Assembly: GCA_038528235.1 (NCBI GenBank)
Contig: JBCBEX010000032.1
Span: forward strand, 1 to 41,840
Direction of reading: 5' to 3'
DNA: 41,840 bases
Source of the DNA: JBCBEX01 sp038528235
Lineage (GTDB): Bacteria > Bacteroidota > Rhodothermia > Rhodothermales > Rubricoccaceae
The position numbers and the translations under genes are program-made. Shown here piece after piece: positions 16,345 to 23,837 of this stretch; the stretch's first letter is position 1, and every line of letters starts with the position of its first letter. The notes beneath the pieces are model-generated. The model worked only from the letters and a program-made list of their open reading frames with translations, was not told the origin of the DNA and did not search any database.

Positions 16345-17102
16345 TTGTCGCCGAGGGGCTCGTAGATGCGCGTCACGCGGAACCAGCGTGCCTCGGTGCC
16401 CGGCGCGTCGATGCGGTTGGTGAACGTGACGGTGCTCGGGAGCCACGTCCCGGTGCTGTCCGGCGCGAGCGTGAGGTCGAGGTCGAGGTCGGCGTCGAAG
16501 AGGACGGAGCGGTCGAAACGGACAAGGTGCGCGGTGCGGATCAGCGCGCTGCCGTCTTCATCGTCCACAGCGAAGCGGACGCGGCGAAGGCGGCGGTCGT
16601 CGAAGCCGGGGCGGACGGCCACGTCCACGAGCGTGAGGCGCTGCCCGGCGACGGTCGTGTCGCCGAGAACATAGGCATACGACTCCTGGCCGCGCGGCGT
16701 GAGGTAGGACGGCTCGTCGGGGAGGATGCGCCCGAGCGGGCTCGCGAGCCGCGCGACCACCGTGTCAGCCTCAGCAAAGCGCGCGAAGCTGCCGAAGTCG
16801 AACGCCCCCGTCGAGTCCACGCGGACGACCTCGGGCGCGGCACCCGGCACCATGCGCAGCACCTCGGTACGCTGTCCGAGCACCGTGCCGAGGCTGTCGA
16901 GCTGCGCCGTCTCGGTCGTGAGGCGGTAGGGTTGGCGGGCGAGGCCCGCGAAGGTGCTGTCGAGCGCGGCGCGGTCGAGGCGTTCGAGCAGCGGCAGGGC
17001 CGCAGCGCGGTCGTCGGGCGGCGGCGGCGGGACCTCATCGCGGCACCCCGCCATCAGGGTAGCGAGGAGGGCGAGGACGAGCAGCGGGGCGGTCAGGCGC
17101 AC
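16341..17102 (-). CDS. Lipoprotein of unknown function
   Basis: A 253-aa product. Starting at a GTG (17100-17102) the N-terminus is a textbook lipoprotein signal with lipobox LMAGC and lipidated Cys20. Asp is not at +2, so outer-membrane sorting is plausible. The body is beta-rich (VVRVDSTGAFDFGSF, LTLVDVAVRPGFDDRRLRRVRFAVDDEDG, TNRIDAPGTEARWFRVTRIYEPLGDK) and may adopt a LolA-like half-barrel, which is only an impression. The frame is open far upstream through the antisense of the phosphatase gene. I chose the GTG because it gives an ideal signal peptide and lies just before a heptamer array (17118-17159). It overlaps the next gene by 4 bp. Confidence 0.65.
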   Translation of the reverse strand: MRLTAPLLVLALLATLMAGCRDEVPPPPPDDRAAALPLLERLDRAALDSTFAGLARQPYRLTTETAQLDSLGTVLGQRTEVLRMVPGAAPEVVRVDSTGAFDFGSFARFAEADTVVARLASPLGRILPDEPSYLTPRGQESYAYVLGDTTVAGQRLTLVDVAVRPGFDDRRLRRVRFAVDDEDGSALIRTAHLVRFDRSVLFDADLDLDLTLAPDSTGTWLPSTVTFTNRIDAPGTEARWFRVTRIYEPLGDK

Positions 17103-17117
17103 AGGCAGGCGGGGTGT

Positions 17118-17159
17118 GAAGGTCGAAGGTCGAAGGTCGAAGGTCGAAGGTCGAAGGTC
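17118..17159 (+). repeat. Heptamer array H3 (six perfect units)
   Basis: Six exact copies of GAAGGTC (equivalent to AGGTCGA in another phase) run in tandem 15 bp upstream of the lipoprotein start. The frame stays open in all directions: one strand encodes a KVEGRRS-type repeat, the other a STFDLRP-type repeat. The sequence just after the array (17160-17231) is related to the one next to array H5. Confidence 0.9.
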
Positions 17160-17231
17160 GAAAAGGTGCGGGGCGATCCGGGCGGCGTCAACCGTCTCGC
17201 TAACAATGCCGCTATTCTTCCGATCCTTCGT
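17156..17231 (+). repeat. Dispersed-element core next to H3
   Basis: This core matches the minus strand of 21659-21733. The first 17 bases agree at 16 positions (GGTCGARAAGGTGCGGG). After 8 or 9 bases comes GGCGGSKTCAASC, and about 35 bases further TCCTTCGT. Order and spacing agree between the two loci, so this is one element with a heptamer array at one end. Confidence 0.6.
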
Positions 17232-17252
17232 GTCCCGATCATTAGCGGGGCC

Positions 17253-17287
17253 GACCTTTCTGCCTTCACTCTTCATCCTTCTGCCTT
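17253..17287 (-). repeat. Degenerate heptamer array H4 before the phosphatase gene
   Basis: On the minus strand the units are AAGGCAG, AAGGATG, AAGAGTG, AAGGCAG, AAAGGTC. It points opposite to H3 and ends 7 bp before the ATG of the inositol monophosphatase gene. H3 and H4 therefore bracket the whole divergent promoter region between two genes. Confidence 0.5.
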
Positions 17288-17294
17288 CCCGCGC

Positions 17295-18116
17295 ATGCTC
17301 GAACTCTCTCGCGACGTGGCCGTCGCTGCGGCGCTCCGGGCCGGAGCCTTCATCCGCCAGCACGCCGGGTCGATCACCGCCGACCAGATCCGCGCCAAGG
17401 GCACGCACGACTTCGTGACCGTCGTGGACGAGGGGGCCGAGCGGCGCATCCTCGACACGCTCCGCCGCGCCTTTCCCGACGACGCCTTCCTCGCCGAGGA
17501 GAGCACGAGCCTGGAGCATGCCGCTGCGTTCGACGGCCGACGTTGGATCATCGACCCGCTCGACGGGACGACCAACTTCACGCACGGCGTCCCGCCCTAC
17601 GCGGTCTCGATCGCGCTCCAGGAGGGCGACCGGGTCACCGTCGCCGTTATCTACGAAGTCACTACAGGCGACCTCTTCACGGCGGTGCGCGGCGGCGGGG
17701 CCGAGCTGAATGGCGCGCCGATCCGCGTCTCCGAGGCCGCCACGCTCGACGACAGCCTCATCGGCACGGGCTTCCCCTTCCGCGACTTCCGCTACGTGGA
17801 CGGCTACCTCGCGACCATGCGGCAGTTCATGCAGGCGACGCGCGGGCTGCGCCGCCCGGGTGCTGCCGCCATCGACCTCGCGTGGGTGGCGTGCGGGCGC
17901 TACGACGGCTTCTTCGAGAGCGGCCTCAAGCCGTGGGACGTCGCCGCGGGGCTGCTGCTCGTAGAAGAAGCGGGCGGCCAGATCTCCGCGCTGCCCGGCC
18001 TCGACGCGCCGCTCGTGAGCGGGAGTGTGATCGCGAGCAACGGCGCGATCCACGACGCGATGGCAGCCCTGTGCCGACCGCTCGCCGAGGCCTACGGCCC
18101 GGTCGCAGGCGCCTAG
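17295..18116 (+). CDS. Inositol monophosphatase family protein (SuhB-like)
   Basis: A 273-aa Mg2+-dependent phosphatase, the normal family length. Metal-binding and catalytic motifs are intact: Glu69 in FLAEEST, WIIDPLDGTTNFTHGVPPYAVSIAL with Asp87 and Asp90, and the C-terminal KPWDVAAGLLLVEEAGG with the third Asp. AIDLAWVACGRYDGFFE is also typical. Likely substrates are myo-inositol-1-phosphate or related sugar phosphates; CysQ- or fructose-bisphosphatase-like activity cannot be excluded. The ATG at 17295 follows the degenerate heptamer array H4. It is divergent from the lipoprotein gene. Confidence 0.9.
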   Translation: MLELSRDVAVAAALRAGAFIRQHAGSITADQIRAKGTHDFVTVVDEGAERRILDTLRRAFPDDAFLAEESTSLEHAAAFDGRRWIIDPLDGTTNFTHGVPPYAVSIALQEGDRVTVAVIYEVTTGDLFTAVRGGGAELNGAPIRVSEAATLDDSLIGTGFPFRDFRYVDGYLATMRQFMQATRGLRRPGAAAIDLAWVACGRYDGFFESGLKPWDVAAGLLLVEEAGGQISALPGLDAPLVSGSVIASNGAIHDAMAALCRPLAEAYGPVAGA

Positions 18117-18140
18117 GCGCGGCACGGCGAGGCGCCACGC

Positions 18141-18183
18141 TAACCTGGGTATATTGAGTGCGCGTTACGCCACGTCCAGGTTA
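18141..18183. promoter_or_regulatory. Spaced inverted repeat downstream of the phosphatase gene
   Basis: TAACCTGG and CCAGGTTA are perfect 8-bp arms 27 bases apart, with TATATT between them. The site lies in the 211-bp gap before the response regulator gene, so it could be an operator or a weak terminator. The gap is visibly more A+T-rich than nearby coding sequence (for example 18281-18297), fitting a promoter region, but I cannot place -35/-10 boxes reliably. Confidence 0.35.
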
Positions 18184-18327
18184 CAGAATCTCCGACCGCA
18201 ACTACGATTCGCGCCGCACAGGCCTGTCCGGCCCCAACCTGAGCGTGCCTTCGGATTTGGACCGAGAATTGAGGGCGTAAGTTATTCGCATTATTCCCAC
18301 CGTCACCTCAGCTTGGCCCTCCGTCCC

Positions 18328-18804
18328 ATGACCTCCGAGACTCCCTCGCCCTCGGCGGCCCCGGCTCCTACCACCGACGAACGCCCGACGATCCTCGTGG
18401 CAGACGACTACCCGGAGAACCGCCGCCTCCTCTACTTCTACCTCCGCGACGCCTACCGCATCCTCGAAGCCGAGAGCGCGGAAGAAGCCATCGAGACGCT
18501 CCGCAACGAGCACGTCGACCTGGCGATCATGGACCTCAACTTCCGCGACGGCATGAACGGCATGGAGGCCGCCGAGGTTATCCGCGCCGACGGTGCCCTG
18601 GCGCACCTGCCGCTGCTCGCCCTCACGGCCTACGCCTACCCCGACGACCGCCGCCGCTGCCTCGAAGCGGGCTTCACGGACTACCTCTCGAAGCCCGTCT
18701 TCAAGCAGGCGATGCGCGACAAGGTCGCCGACCTGCTGAGCGACGCCGACGGCGGCGACGGCGCCTCATCCGGCGACCCCACGCTCTGGATCAGCAAGAA
18801 ATAG
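18328..18804 (+). CDS. Single-domain response regulator (CheY-like receiver)
   Basis: A 158-aa protein that is little more than a receiver domain after a Pro/Ala/Thr-rich leader of about 20 residues. Conserved positions are present: Asp26/Asp27, phospho-acceptor Asp69 in LAIMDLNFRDG, Thr100 in LLALTAYAY and Lys122 in YLSKPV. There is no output domain, so it probably acts by protein contact or in a phosphorelay. No kinase is adjacent. The ATG at 18328 is chosen; the open frame upstream to 18154 is poor in conserved residues. A strong intrinsic terminator follows 28 bp after the stop, so this gene is monocistronic or ends its transcript. Confidence 0.88.
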   Translation: MTSETPSPSAAPAPTTDERPTILVADDYPENRRLLYFYLRDAYRILEAESAEEAIETLRNEHVDLAIMDLNFRDGMNGMEAAEVIRADGALAHLPLLALTAYAYPDDRRRCLEAGFTDYLSKPVFKQAMRDKVADLLSDADGGDGASSGDPTLWISKK

Positions 18805-18832
18805 GGCGCGCGCCCTCCGGTCCAACCCATCT

Positions 18833-18869
18833 CGGGCATCTCGCTACCAGGCGAGGTGCCCGTTTTTTT
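18833..18869 (+). terminator. Intrinsic terminator after the response regulator
   Basis: CGGGCATCTCGC and GCGAGGTGCCCG pair over 12 bp with a single G-U, around a 6-base loop, and are followed at once by seven T residues. This is the clearest terminator in the window. It separates the receiver gene from fabI. Confidence 0.9.
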
Positions 18870-19039
18870 GTGGTCCGCGTTCTGTTGAGGGAGAAGGCGA
18901 CCTCGCTGCGCCTAGGCCGTCGTCCCCTTCACGCCTCACTCTCCCCCCAGCGGCACGCCGGGGGCAGCATGCACGACCGAGGACCCCGTGCCTACTTTCA
19001 CACATCCACACGTCTCACACGTCTACACCTCCTCGACCT

Positions 19040-19897
19040 ATGGCTGACACCCCCGCTCACGGTCTCCTAACCAACAAAGTCGGCATCGTCTTCGGCGCGC
19101 TCGACGAGAACTCCATCGCGTGGCACATCGCCGAGGCGATCCACCGCGAGGGCGGGCGCTTCGTGCTCTCCAACGCGCCCGTCACGAAGCGCTTCGGCTC
19201 GCTCGAAGGCCTGGCCGAGAAGACGGGCAGCCCCATCGTCTACGCCGACGCCACCAGCATGGACGACATCACCGCCGTCTACGCCAAAGCCCAGGAGGAC
19301 TTCGGCCAGCCGTGCGACTTCGTCGTGCACTCGATCGGCATGGGCCTCAACGTGCGCAAAAACCGGGCGTACACGGACCTGCACTACGACTGGTACCACA
19401 AGACGCTCGACATCTCGGCGATGTCGCTCCACCGCATCATCAAGGCCGGCATCGACGCCGACGCCATCGCGGATGGGGCGTCGATCCTTTCCTTGAGCTA
19501 CATCGCCGCGCAGCGCGTCTTCTCGAAGTACAGCGAGATGGCCGACGCGAAGGCGCTCCTGGAGAGCATCACGCGCAACTTCGGCTACTGGCTCGGCGAG
19601 CGCCGCGTGCGCATCAACACGGTCAGCCAGAGCCCGACCCGCACGACCGCCGGGCAGGGCATCAAGGGGTTCGACGCGATGTACGAGTTCGCCGACCGCA
19701 TCGCGCCGCTAGGCAACGCCGACGCCGCGAGCTGCGCCGACTACTGCGTGACGCTCCTCTCCGACCTCACCCGCATGGTGACCATGCAGACGCTCTACCA
19801 CGACGGCGGCTTCTCGTCGATGGGCATCTCGGACGCCTTCGTCGAGGTCTTCGCGCAGGCCCTCGATGGCGAATCCCTCGACAGCGAAGCGGCGTGA
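19040..19897 (+). CDS. fabI: Enoyl-[acyl-carrier-protein] reductase (NADH)
   Basis: This enzyme catalyses the last reduction of each fatty-acid elongation cycle. The 285-aa product is a short-chain dehydrogenase of the FabI type: VGIVFGALDENSIAWHIA at the nucleotide site, DFVVHSIGMG, then LSYIAAQRVFSKYSEMADAKALLES with catalytic Tyr164 and Lys171 at the FabI spacing (7 residues) and the extra Tyr154. The residues VRINTVSQSPTRTTAG follow as in the family. The 235-bp upstream gap holds the terminator of the previous gene and a likely promoter region. The stop codon overlaps a possible GTG start of the M1 peptidase and abuts a MITE-like element. Confidence 0.95.
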   Translation: MADTPAHGLLTNKVGIVFGALDENSIAWHIAEAIHREGGRFVLSNAPVTKRFGSLEGLAEKTGSPIVYADATSMDDITAVYAKAQEDFGQPCDFVVHSIGMGLNVRKNRAYTDLHYDWYHKTLDISAMSLHRIIKAGIDADAIADGASILSLSYIAAQRVFSKYSEMADAKALLESITRNFGYWLGERRVRINTVSQSPTRTTAGQGIKGFDAMYEFADRIAPLGNADAASCADYCVTLLSDLTRMVTMQTLYHDGGFSSMGISDAFVEVFAQALDGESLDSEAA

Positions 19898-21621
19898 CGG
19901 CTCCCCCCGTTCTTGCGTCGCCGCCGCGTTCCCCTCTGTCGAGGACGAACGCTCCGCTCCTCAGAACTGTCCCCCTCACCCATGAGGGGGACAGCTTCTC
20001 GACCCTTCAGGGGGAGAGAAGCAGGGGGAGCCGAGCAACCCTCCTTCTCATCCTCGCTCTTCTGCTTGCCGCCTGCGACCGCGACCCGCAGGCCGTGCGC
20101 CCGCAGGACGGCGTGGACGTGATCGCCTACGACGTGAGTCTCACCGTGGCCCCCGAGCAGGGACGCATGGCGCTCGCAGGGACGGCGCGGCTCCAAGTCC
20201 GGCACGCGCCCGACACTGGCGTGCTCGTGCTGCGCTTCGAGGAGCCGGAGCAACTCAAGGCATTGCACGTCAACGACGTGCCCGTGGAGGCCAAGCGCGA
20301 GGGCGACCTGCTACGTGTGCCCCTTCCGAGTGACACGCTCTCGACGGTCGAGATCGGCTACGTCGTGCTCGACCGGCGCGACGATGGCCTGTATATCAAG
20401 GAGGCACGCGGGCAGACGGTCACGCTCACCGACTCGCAATTCCTGCGCGGGTCGTCGTGGCTCCCGGCCGTCCACCACCCCGCCGACCCAGCGACGCTAC
20501 GACTCTCCGTCACCGCACCCGACTCGCTGGAAGTCGTCGCCTCGGGTGCGCTCTTGGTCGACACGCTCGTGGCTGACGCTAGCGACGGTGTGCCACGCGG
20601 CTGGCGCCGTTGGACGTATACGCTGGACGCCGCCGTGCCCGTCTACACCTTCGCCTTCGCCGTGGCCGACTTCGCCACGGCCGAGCAGGCGGTCACGCTG
20701 CCCTCCGGCACGACGGTACCGATCCAGCACCACCTGCTCGGGGCCGACACGACCGACGCGCGCTGGCTCGTCCGCACGCCTGAGGCGCTTGCCTACTTCG
20801 ACTCGACGCTCGGGCCGTACGCGTTCGACACGTATGCCACCGCGCAGGTACCCATCCCGTTTGCCGGCATGGAGAACGCGGCAACCTCGTTTCTACGGCA
20901 TGACCTCTACGGTCAGAGTTATCGCGGCCAGAACGTGGTCGAGGAGGTCAATGTCCACGAGGTCGCCCACATGTGGTTCGGCAACCGTGTCACGATCCGC
21001 GACTACGCCGACCTCTGGCTCTCGGAGGGCATCGTGAGCTATCTCACGACGATGTTCTACGAGGCCGCCGACGGCCCCGCCATGGCCCGCGAGCTTCGGG
21101 TCCGCATGGCGGAGTTCAGCGCGTCCAACGACCTCTACGACGCCCGCCAGCCGCTCGTGCCCGGAACCGTCACGGACCCGATGGACCTCGTCGGCGCGAC
21201 GGTCTACCTCAAGGGCGGCTGCGTCACGCACCTGCTGCGCCTCACGCTCGGCGACGACGCGTTCGCCCGCGCGCTCCGCCGCACCTACGCCGAGTACGGC
21301 CTCGTCCAGCGCCCACTCTCGACGGTCGCCTTCCAGACGCTGCTCGAAGCGGAGTCGGGCCAGGATCTCGACGCCTTTTTCGACTATTGGGTCTACGGCA
21401 CGGAGGTCCCCACGCTACGCACCGGCTGGGATAACACGACGGGCCTGCTCACCTGGACCGTCGAAGACGATGCGGGCCTGCTCGAGGGCCTCGCCGTGGA
21501 GTTGCAGATCCTGCAAGAGGGCGAGACCCGAGCCGTCGCGCTCACCGACGGCGAGGTGACGCTGACCGGCGAGCGACCGCCCACGATTCGCCCCGTCGGT
21601 GTCCCGATGCGCCTACGGTGA
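19894..21621 (+). CDS. M1-family zinc metallopeptidase, lipoprotein-like
   Basis: A gluzincin aminopeptidase-like protein of about 575 aa. Motifs are complete: FAGMENAATS near 325 (exopeptidase-type GxMEN), HEVAHMWFGN with His355, Glu356 and His359 as zinc and catalytic residues, and Glu378 in LWLSEG as the third zinc ligand. A lipobox, LLAAC, follows a hydrophobic run, so the mature enzyme is probably a lipoprotein in the periplasm or outer membrane. The start is uncertain. No ATG lies upstream of the hydrophobic run, and the nearest in-frame start I find is a GTG at 19894 that overlaps the fabI stop. That adds about 45 residues, encoded by MITE-like element B, before the signal peptide. The natural start may have been lost when the element arrived. 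Confidence 0.82.
   Translation: MTAPPVLASPPRSPLSRTNAPLLRTVPLTHEGDSFSTLQGERSRGSRATLLLILALLLAACDRDPQAVRPQDGVDVIAYDVSLTVAPEQGRMALAGTARLQVRHAPDTGVLVLRFEEPEQLKALHVNDVPVEAKREGDLLRVPLPSDTLSTVEIGYVVLDRRDDGLYIKEARGQTVTLTDSQFLRGSSWLPAVHHPADPATLRLSVTAPDSLEVVASGALLVDTLVADASDGVPRGWRRWTYTLDAAVPVYTFAFAVADFATAEQAVTLPSGTTVPIQHHLLGADTTDARWLVRTPEALAYFDSTLGPYAFDTYATAQVPIPFAGMENAATSFLRHDLYGQSYRGQNVVEEVNVHEVAHMWFGNRVTIRDYADLWLSEGIVSYLTTMFYEAADGPAMARELRVRMAEFSASNDLYDARQPLVPGTVTDPMDLVGATVYLKGGCVTHLLRLTLGDDAFARALRRTYAEYGLVQRPLSTVAFQTLLEAESGQDLDAFFDYWVYGTEVPTLRTGWDNTTGLLTWTVEDDAGLLEGLAVELQILQEGETRAVALTDGEVTLTGERPPTIRPVGVPMRLR
19898..20033 (+). mobile_element. MITE-like element B, at the fabI/M1-peptidase junction
   Basis: It has the same layout as element A: left end CGGCTCCCCCCG (19898-19909), right end CAGGGGGAGCCG (20022-20033, 11 of 12 pairing), and an inner inverted pair AACTGTCCCCCTCA / TGAGGGGGACAGCTT (19965-19997). 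The left flank GTTCTTGCGTCGCC also matches element A with one extra base. It begins one base after the fabI stop and ends a few codons before the signal peptide of the M1 peptidase. Confidence 0.6.
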
Positions 21622-21658
21622 TCAGCGACGGCACCAGGAAGCAACGGGACGACCAGCT

Positions 21659-21733
21659 ACGAAGGAGACGAAGAGCCGGGGAGAAATGCCACGAGGCTTG
21701 ACCCGCCTTCGAGGTGCCCGCACCTTCTCGACC
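21659..21733 (-). repeat. Dispersed-element core next to H5
   Basis: This is the second copy of the core described at 17156-17231, here on the minus strand. It keeps the same order and spacing of the blocks ACGAAGGA, TTGACCCGCC and CCCGCACCTTCTCGACC (plus-strand reading). It fills most of the gap between the M1 peptidase stop and the HAD gene. Confidence 0.6.
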
Positions 21734-21782
21734 CTCGACCCTCGACCCTCGACCCTCGACCCTCGACCCTCGACCCTCGACC
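21727..21782 (-). repeat. Heptamer array H5 (eight perfect units)
   Basis: Eight exact copies of CTCGACC on the plus strand (GGTCGAG on the minus strand) end 10 bp before the GTG start of the HAD gene. It is the longest array in the window. It too is open in all frames (STLDPRP or GSRVEGR repeats). It attaches to the same conserved core as H3. Confidence 0.92.
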
Positions 21783-21792
21783 ACCGGCAGGC

Positions 21793-22551
21793 GTGATCCA
21801 GCTCTTCCTCTCCGACATCGACGGCTGCCTCTCGGTGCCGTACCAGCCCTGGGACCTCGCCCGGCTGGCCGAGTTCGCCGCCCTGGCGAGGGAGCCGCAT
21901 GCGCCGCGCCTGGGCCTCTGCACGGGCCGCTCCTACAGCTACGCCGAGGCGATGGCGCAGGCAATCGACGCGCGCGGACCGGTGCTCTTCGAAAGCGGCG
22001 CCGGGTGGTTCGACCTGGCGAGCGCTACCACACGGTGGCACCCCGCGCTCACCGACGACGTCCGCGCCGCCCTCGCCGAGGCCCGGCGGTTCATCGAGCG
22101 TACGCTCATCCCACGCTTCGCGGGGCTCTCGATGGACGGGGCGAAGCAGGCCCAGGCTGGCTTCGTCGCGCCCAGTGAGGCCGTCATCGAGGCGACGCTA
22201 CCCGAGGTGGAAGCATTCGTAGCGGACCAACTGGGAGGCGGCTTCCATGTGTTTCACACCGAGGTGTCGGTGGACGTGGTCCCGCACGCGCTCACCAAGG
22301 CTCAGGCGATGCGGTGGGTGGCCGACGAGGAACAGCTACCTCTCGACGCCCTCGCCTTCATCGGTGACACCGGCGGCGACATCGAGGCGCTGGAGACCGT
22401 TGGCTACGGCTTCGCGCCTGCAAACGCGACACAATCGGTGCGATCAAGTGCCGCGCGCCTGCTCGATGGTGCGGTTCTTGATGGGACGCTGGAAGCCTTC
22501 CGCTGGTGCATGTCGTATAATGAGTCAAGCTCCACCCCCGCCGCGGGTTAG
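21793..22551 (+). CDS. HAD-superfamily phosphatase (Cof/sugar-phosphate phosphatase type)
   Basis: A 252-aa HAD hydrolase. Motif I is LFLSDIDGCLS with nucleophile Asp8 and acid/base Asp10. Motif II is LCTGRS. A conserved Lys lies in LTKAQAMRWV (about 168), and motif IV is FIGDTGGDIEALE. A large cap between motifs II and III places it among type C2 enzymes (phosphoglycolate, sucrose-phosphate or mannosyl-phosphoglycerate phosphatases). The exact substrate cannot be told. The start is a GTG at 21793, 10 bp after heptamer array H5; no better in-frame start is visible because motif I begins at residue 4. Confidence 0.8.
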   Translation: MIQLFLSDIDGCLSVPYQPWDLARLAEFAALAREPHAPRLGLCTGRSYSYAEAMAQAIDARGPVLFESGAGWFDLASATTRWHPALTDDVRAALAEARRFIERTLIPRFAGLSMDGAKQAQAGFVAPSEAVIEATLPEVEAFVADQLGGGFHVFHTEVSVDVVPHALTKAQAMRWVADEEQLPLDALAFIGDTGGDIEALETVGYGFAPANATQSVRSSAARLLDGAVLDGTLEAFRWCMSYNESSSTPAAG

Positions 22552-22605
22552 ATCTTGGTCCTCGGGCCTACGCACACCTGCTTCCCTTCAAGCGTTTCGG
22601 TCGCC

Positions 22606-23490
22606 ATGCGACGCCTCCCTGCTGCCAGCGCCCCGCTGGTCGTCGGCTGCCTCGCCCTCCTGCTGAGCGCGCTCGTGCTGAGCGTGCCCGCGTCTCATGC
22701 TCAGGACCGCGCCTCCGGTCCCGCTGAGGTGGCGTCAGCCTTCCCCGTCCCGCTCCTCCAGGGCACCACGAGCGCGACGGCCACCCCGCGCACGCCCCAC
22801 CCCAATGACATCGTCGAGGGCGTCAACATCAATCTGCCGGTCTACTACCCCGTAGAGCGCGGCGTCGGGGTCTTCGACGCACCCGGCGGCCAGCGCATCG
22901 GCACGCTCGAATACCGCTACGCGGTGCAGGGCCTCCGGCGCTCCGGCGGCTTCCAACTGGTCCGACAGGGCTTCGTGGAAGGCTGGGTCCGCACGAACGA
23001 CCTCTCCAACCTCTGGCTCAAGGTGTCGAAGGAGCAGCGCATGCTGTTCGTCTACGAGGGCCACGAGCTCGTCCGCACGATGGAGATCGACGTGTCGATG
23101 AACCCAACCGACGACAAGGTCCGCCGCTCCCGCCTCGGCGAGCACGAGCACTACCGCATTCCCGAGGGCACCTACTTTGTGACGCGCCTCAACGGCCGCT
23201 CGAAGTACTACCGCGCGTTCGTGCTCAACTACCCCAACGCCGAGGACGCGCAACGAGGCCTCCGCGAAGGATTGATCTCGGCGCAGCAGTACGCCACCAT
23301 CGTGCGCGCCGAGGAAGAGTTCCGCGAGCCGCCCCAGAACACCGCACTCGGTGGGCTGATCGAACTGCACGGCCACGGCTCCGGCAACCAGCGCGCCTGG
23401 ACGCGCGGCTGCGTCGCCCTGCGCAACGTGCACATGGATATGCTCTGGGACGATGTCCGCCCCGGCACGCCCGTCGTGATCGAGAAGTGA
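22606..23490 (+). CDS. L,D-transpeptidase (YkuD fold)
   Basis: A 294-aa exported enzyme that may cross-link peptidoglycan or attach proteins to it. A signal peptide runs to about SHA-QD. An SH3-like region (about 75-140: GVGVFDAPGGQRIGTLEYRYAVQGL...GWVRTNDLSN) precedes the YkuD domain. The catalytic stretch is IELHGHGSGNQRAWTRGCVALRN, with His255 and Cys269 in the usual H..G...(S/T)xGC order. PEGTYFVTRLNGRSKYYRAFVLNYPN is also typical. The ATG at 22606 is chosen because an earlier one at 22555 adds 17 residues before the signal peptide. The small gene after it starts inside its stop (GTGA, 23487-23490), so the two are coupled. Confidence 0.87.
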   Translation: MRRLPAASAPLVVGCLALLLSALVLSVPASHAQDRASGPAEVASAFPVPLLQGTTSATATPRTPHPNDIVEGVNINLPVYYPVERGVGVFDAPGGQRIGTLEYRYAVQGLRRSGGFQLVRQGFVEGWVRTNDLSNLWLKVSKEQRMLFVYEGHELVRTMEIDVSMNPTDDKVRRSRLGEHEHYRIPEGTYFVTRLNGRSKYYRAFVLNYPNAEDAQRGLREGLISAQQYATIVRAEEEFREPPQNTALGGLIELHGHGSGNQRAWTRGCVALRNVHMDMLWDDVRPGTPVVIEK

Positions 23491-23813
23491 CCGCAGCGTG
23501 GGTCGAGCGGTTCGATCCGCCGTGGCTCTCCGTCGACGGGGAGCACGCTCGGGCCCTGGAACGCGAACTCTGTCGGGAGGTCCATCCCGACCACCCGCTT
23601 TGTGAGCGGTGCGCAGCCGCACGCGCCTTCGCCCAGCGCACCGACTGCGACGACGTGGCATTTGCCCTAGACGAAGGGTTTGCCATCGTCCACCTGACGT
23701 GGAAAGGGCGGGCCGAGCAGGGCGTCTGGCCCGGCACGAGCCTCTTCGAGACGCTAGAGGCTATGCAGGCGCAGATGGCCCTCGACCACGAGGACTGGAC
23801 TCGCGACGCCTAG
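23487..23813 (+). CDS. Small conserved protein of unknown function
   Basis: A 108-aa soluble protein. It resembles a family of uncharacterised small proteins with the pattern HPL...(A/R)...DDVAFAL..G.AIVHLTW.G..E...WP.T..F.(T/S).E. Here that is HPLCERC, CDDVAFALDEGFAIVHLTWKGRAEQGVWPGTSLFETLEAM. Two Cys pairs are present, but no metal-site spacing is convincing. No function is known to me. Its GTG start overlaps the stop of the L,D-transpeptidase, so both proteins are probably made together. Confidence 0.7.
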   Translation: MTAAWVERFDPPWLSVDGEHARALERELCREVHPDHPLCERCAAARAFAQRTDCDDVAFALDEGFAIVHLTWKGRAEQGVWPGTSLFETLEAMQAQMALDHEDWTRDA

Positions 23814-23837
23814 CGATGCTCCAGGCTCCGGGTAGGG

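Noticed and set aside
17103..18125. N-terminal extension of the lipoprotein frame across the phosphatase gene
   Set aside because: The frame stays open only because the heptamer array and the phosphatase antisense have no stops. The GTG at 17102 gives a perfect lipoprotein signal.
19009..19040. Tandem CACACGTCT repeat before fabI as a heptamer array
   Set aside because: The period is 9, only two full copies are present, and the sequence is unlike RGGTCGN. It is probably chance or a simple leader sequence.
19120..19893. An 833-codon M1 peptidase frame starting inside fabI
   Set aside because: The first 258 codons overlap fabI in another frame and have no conserved features.
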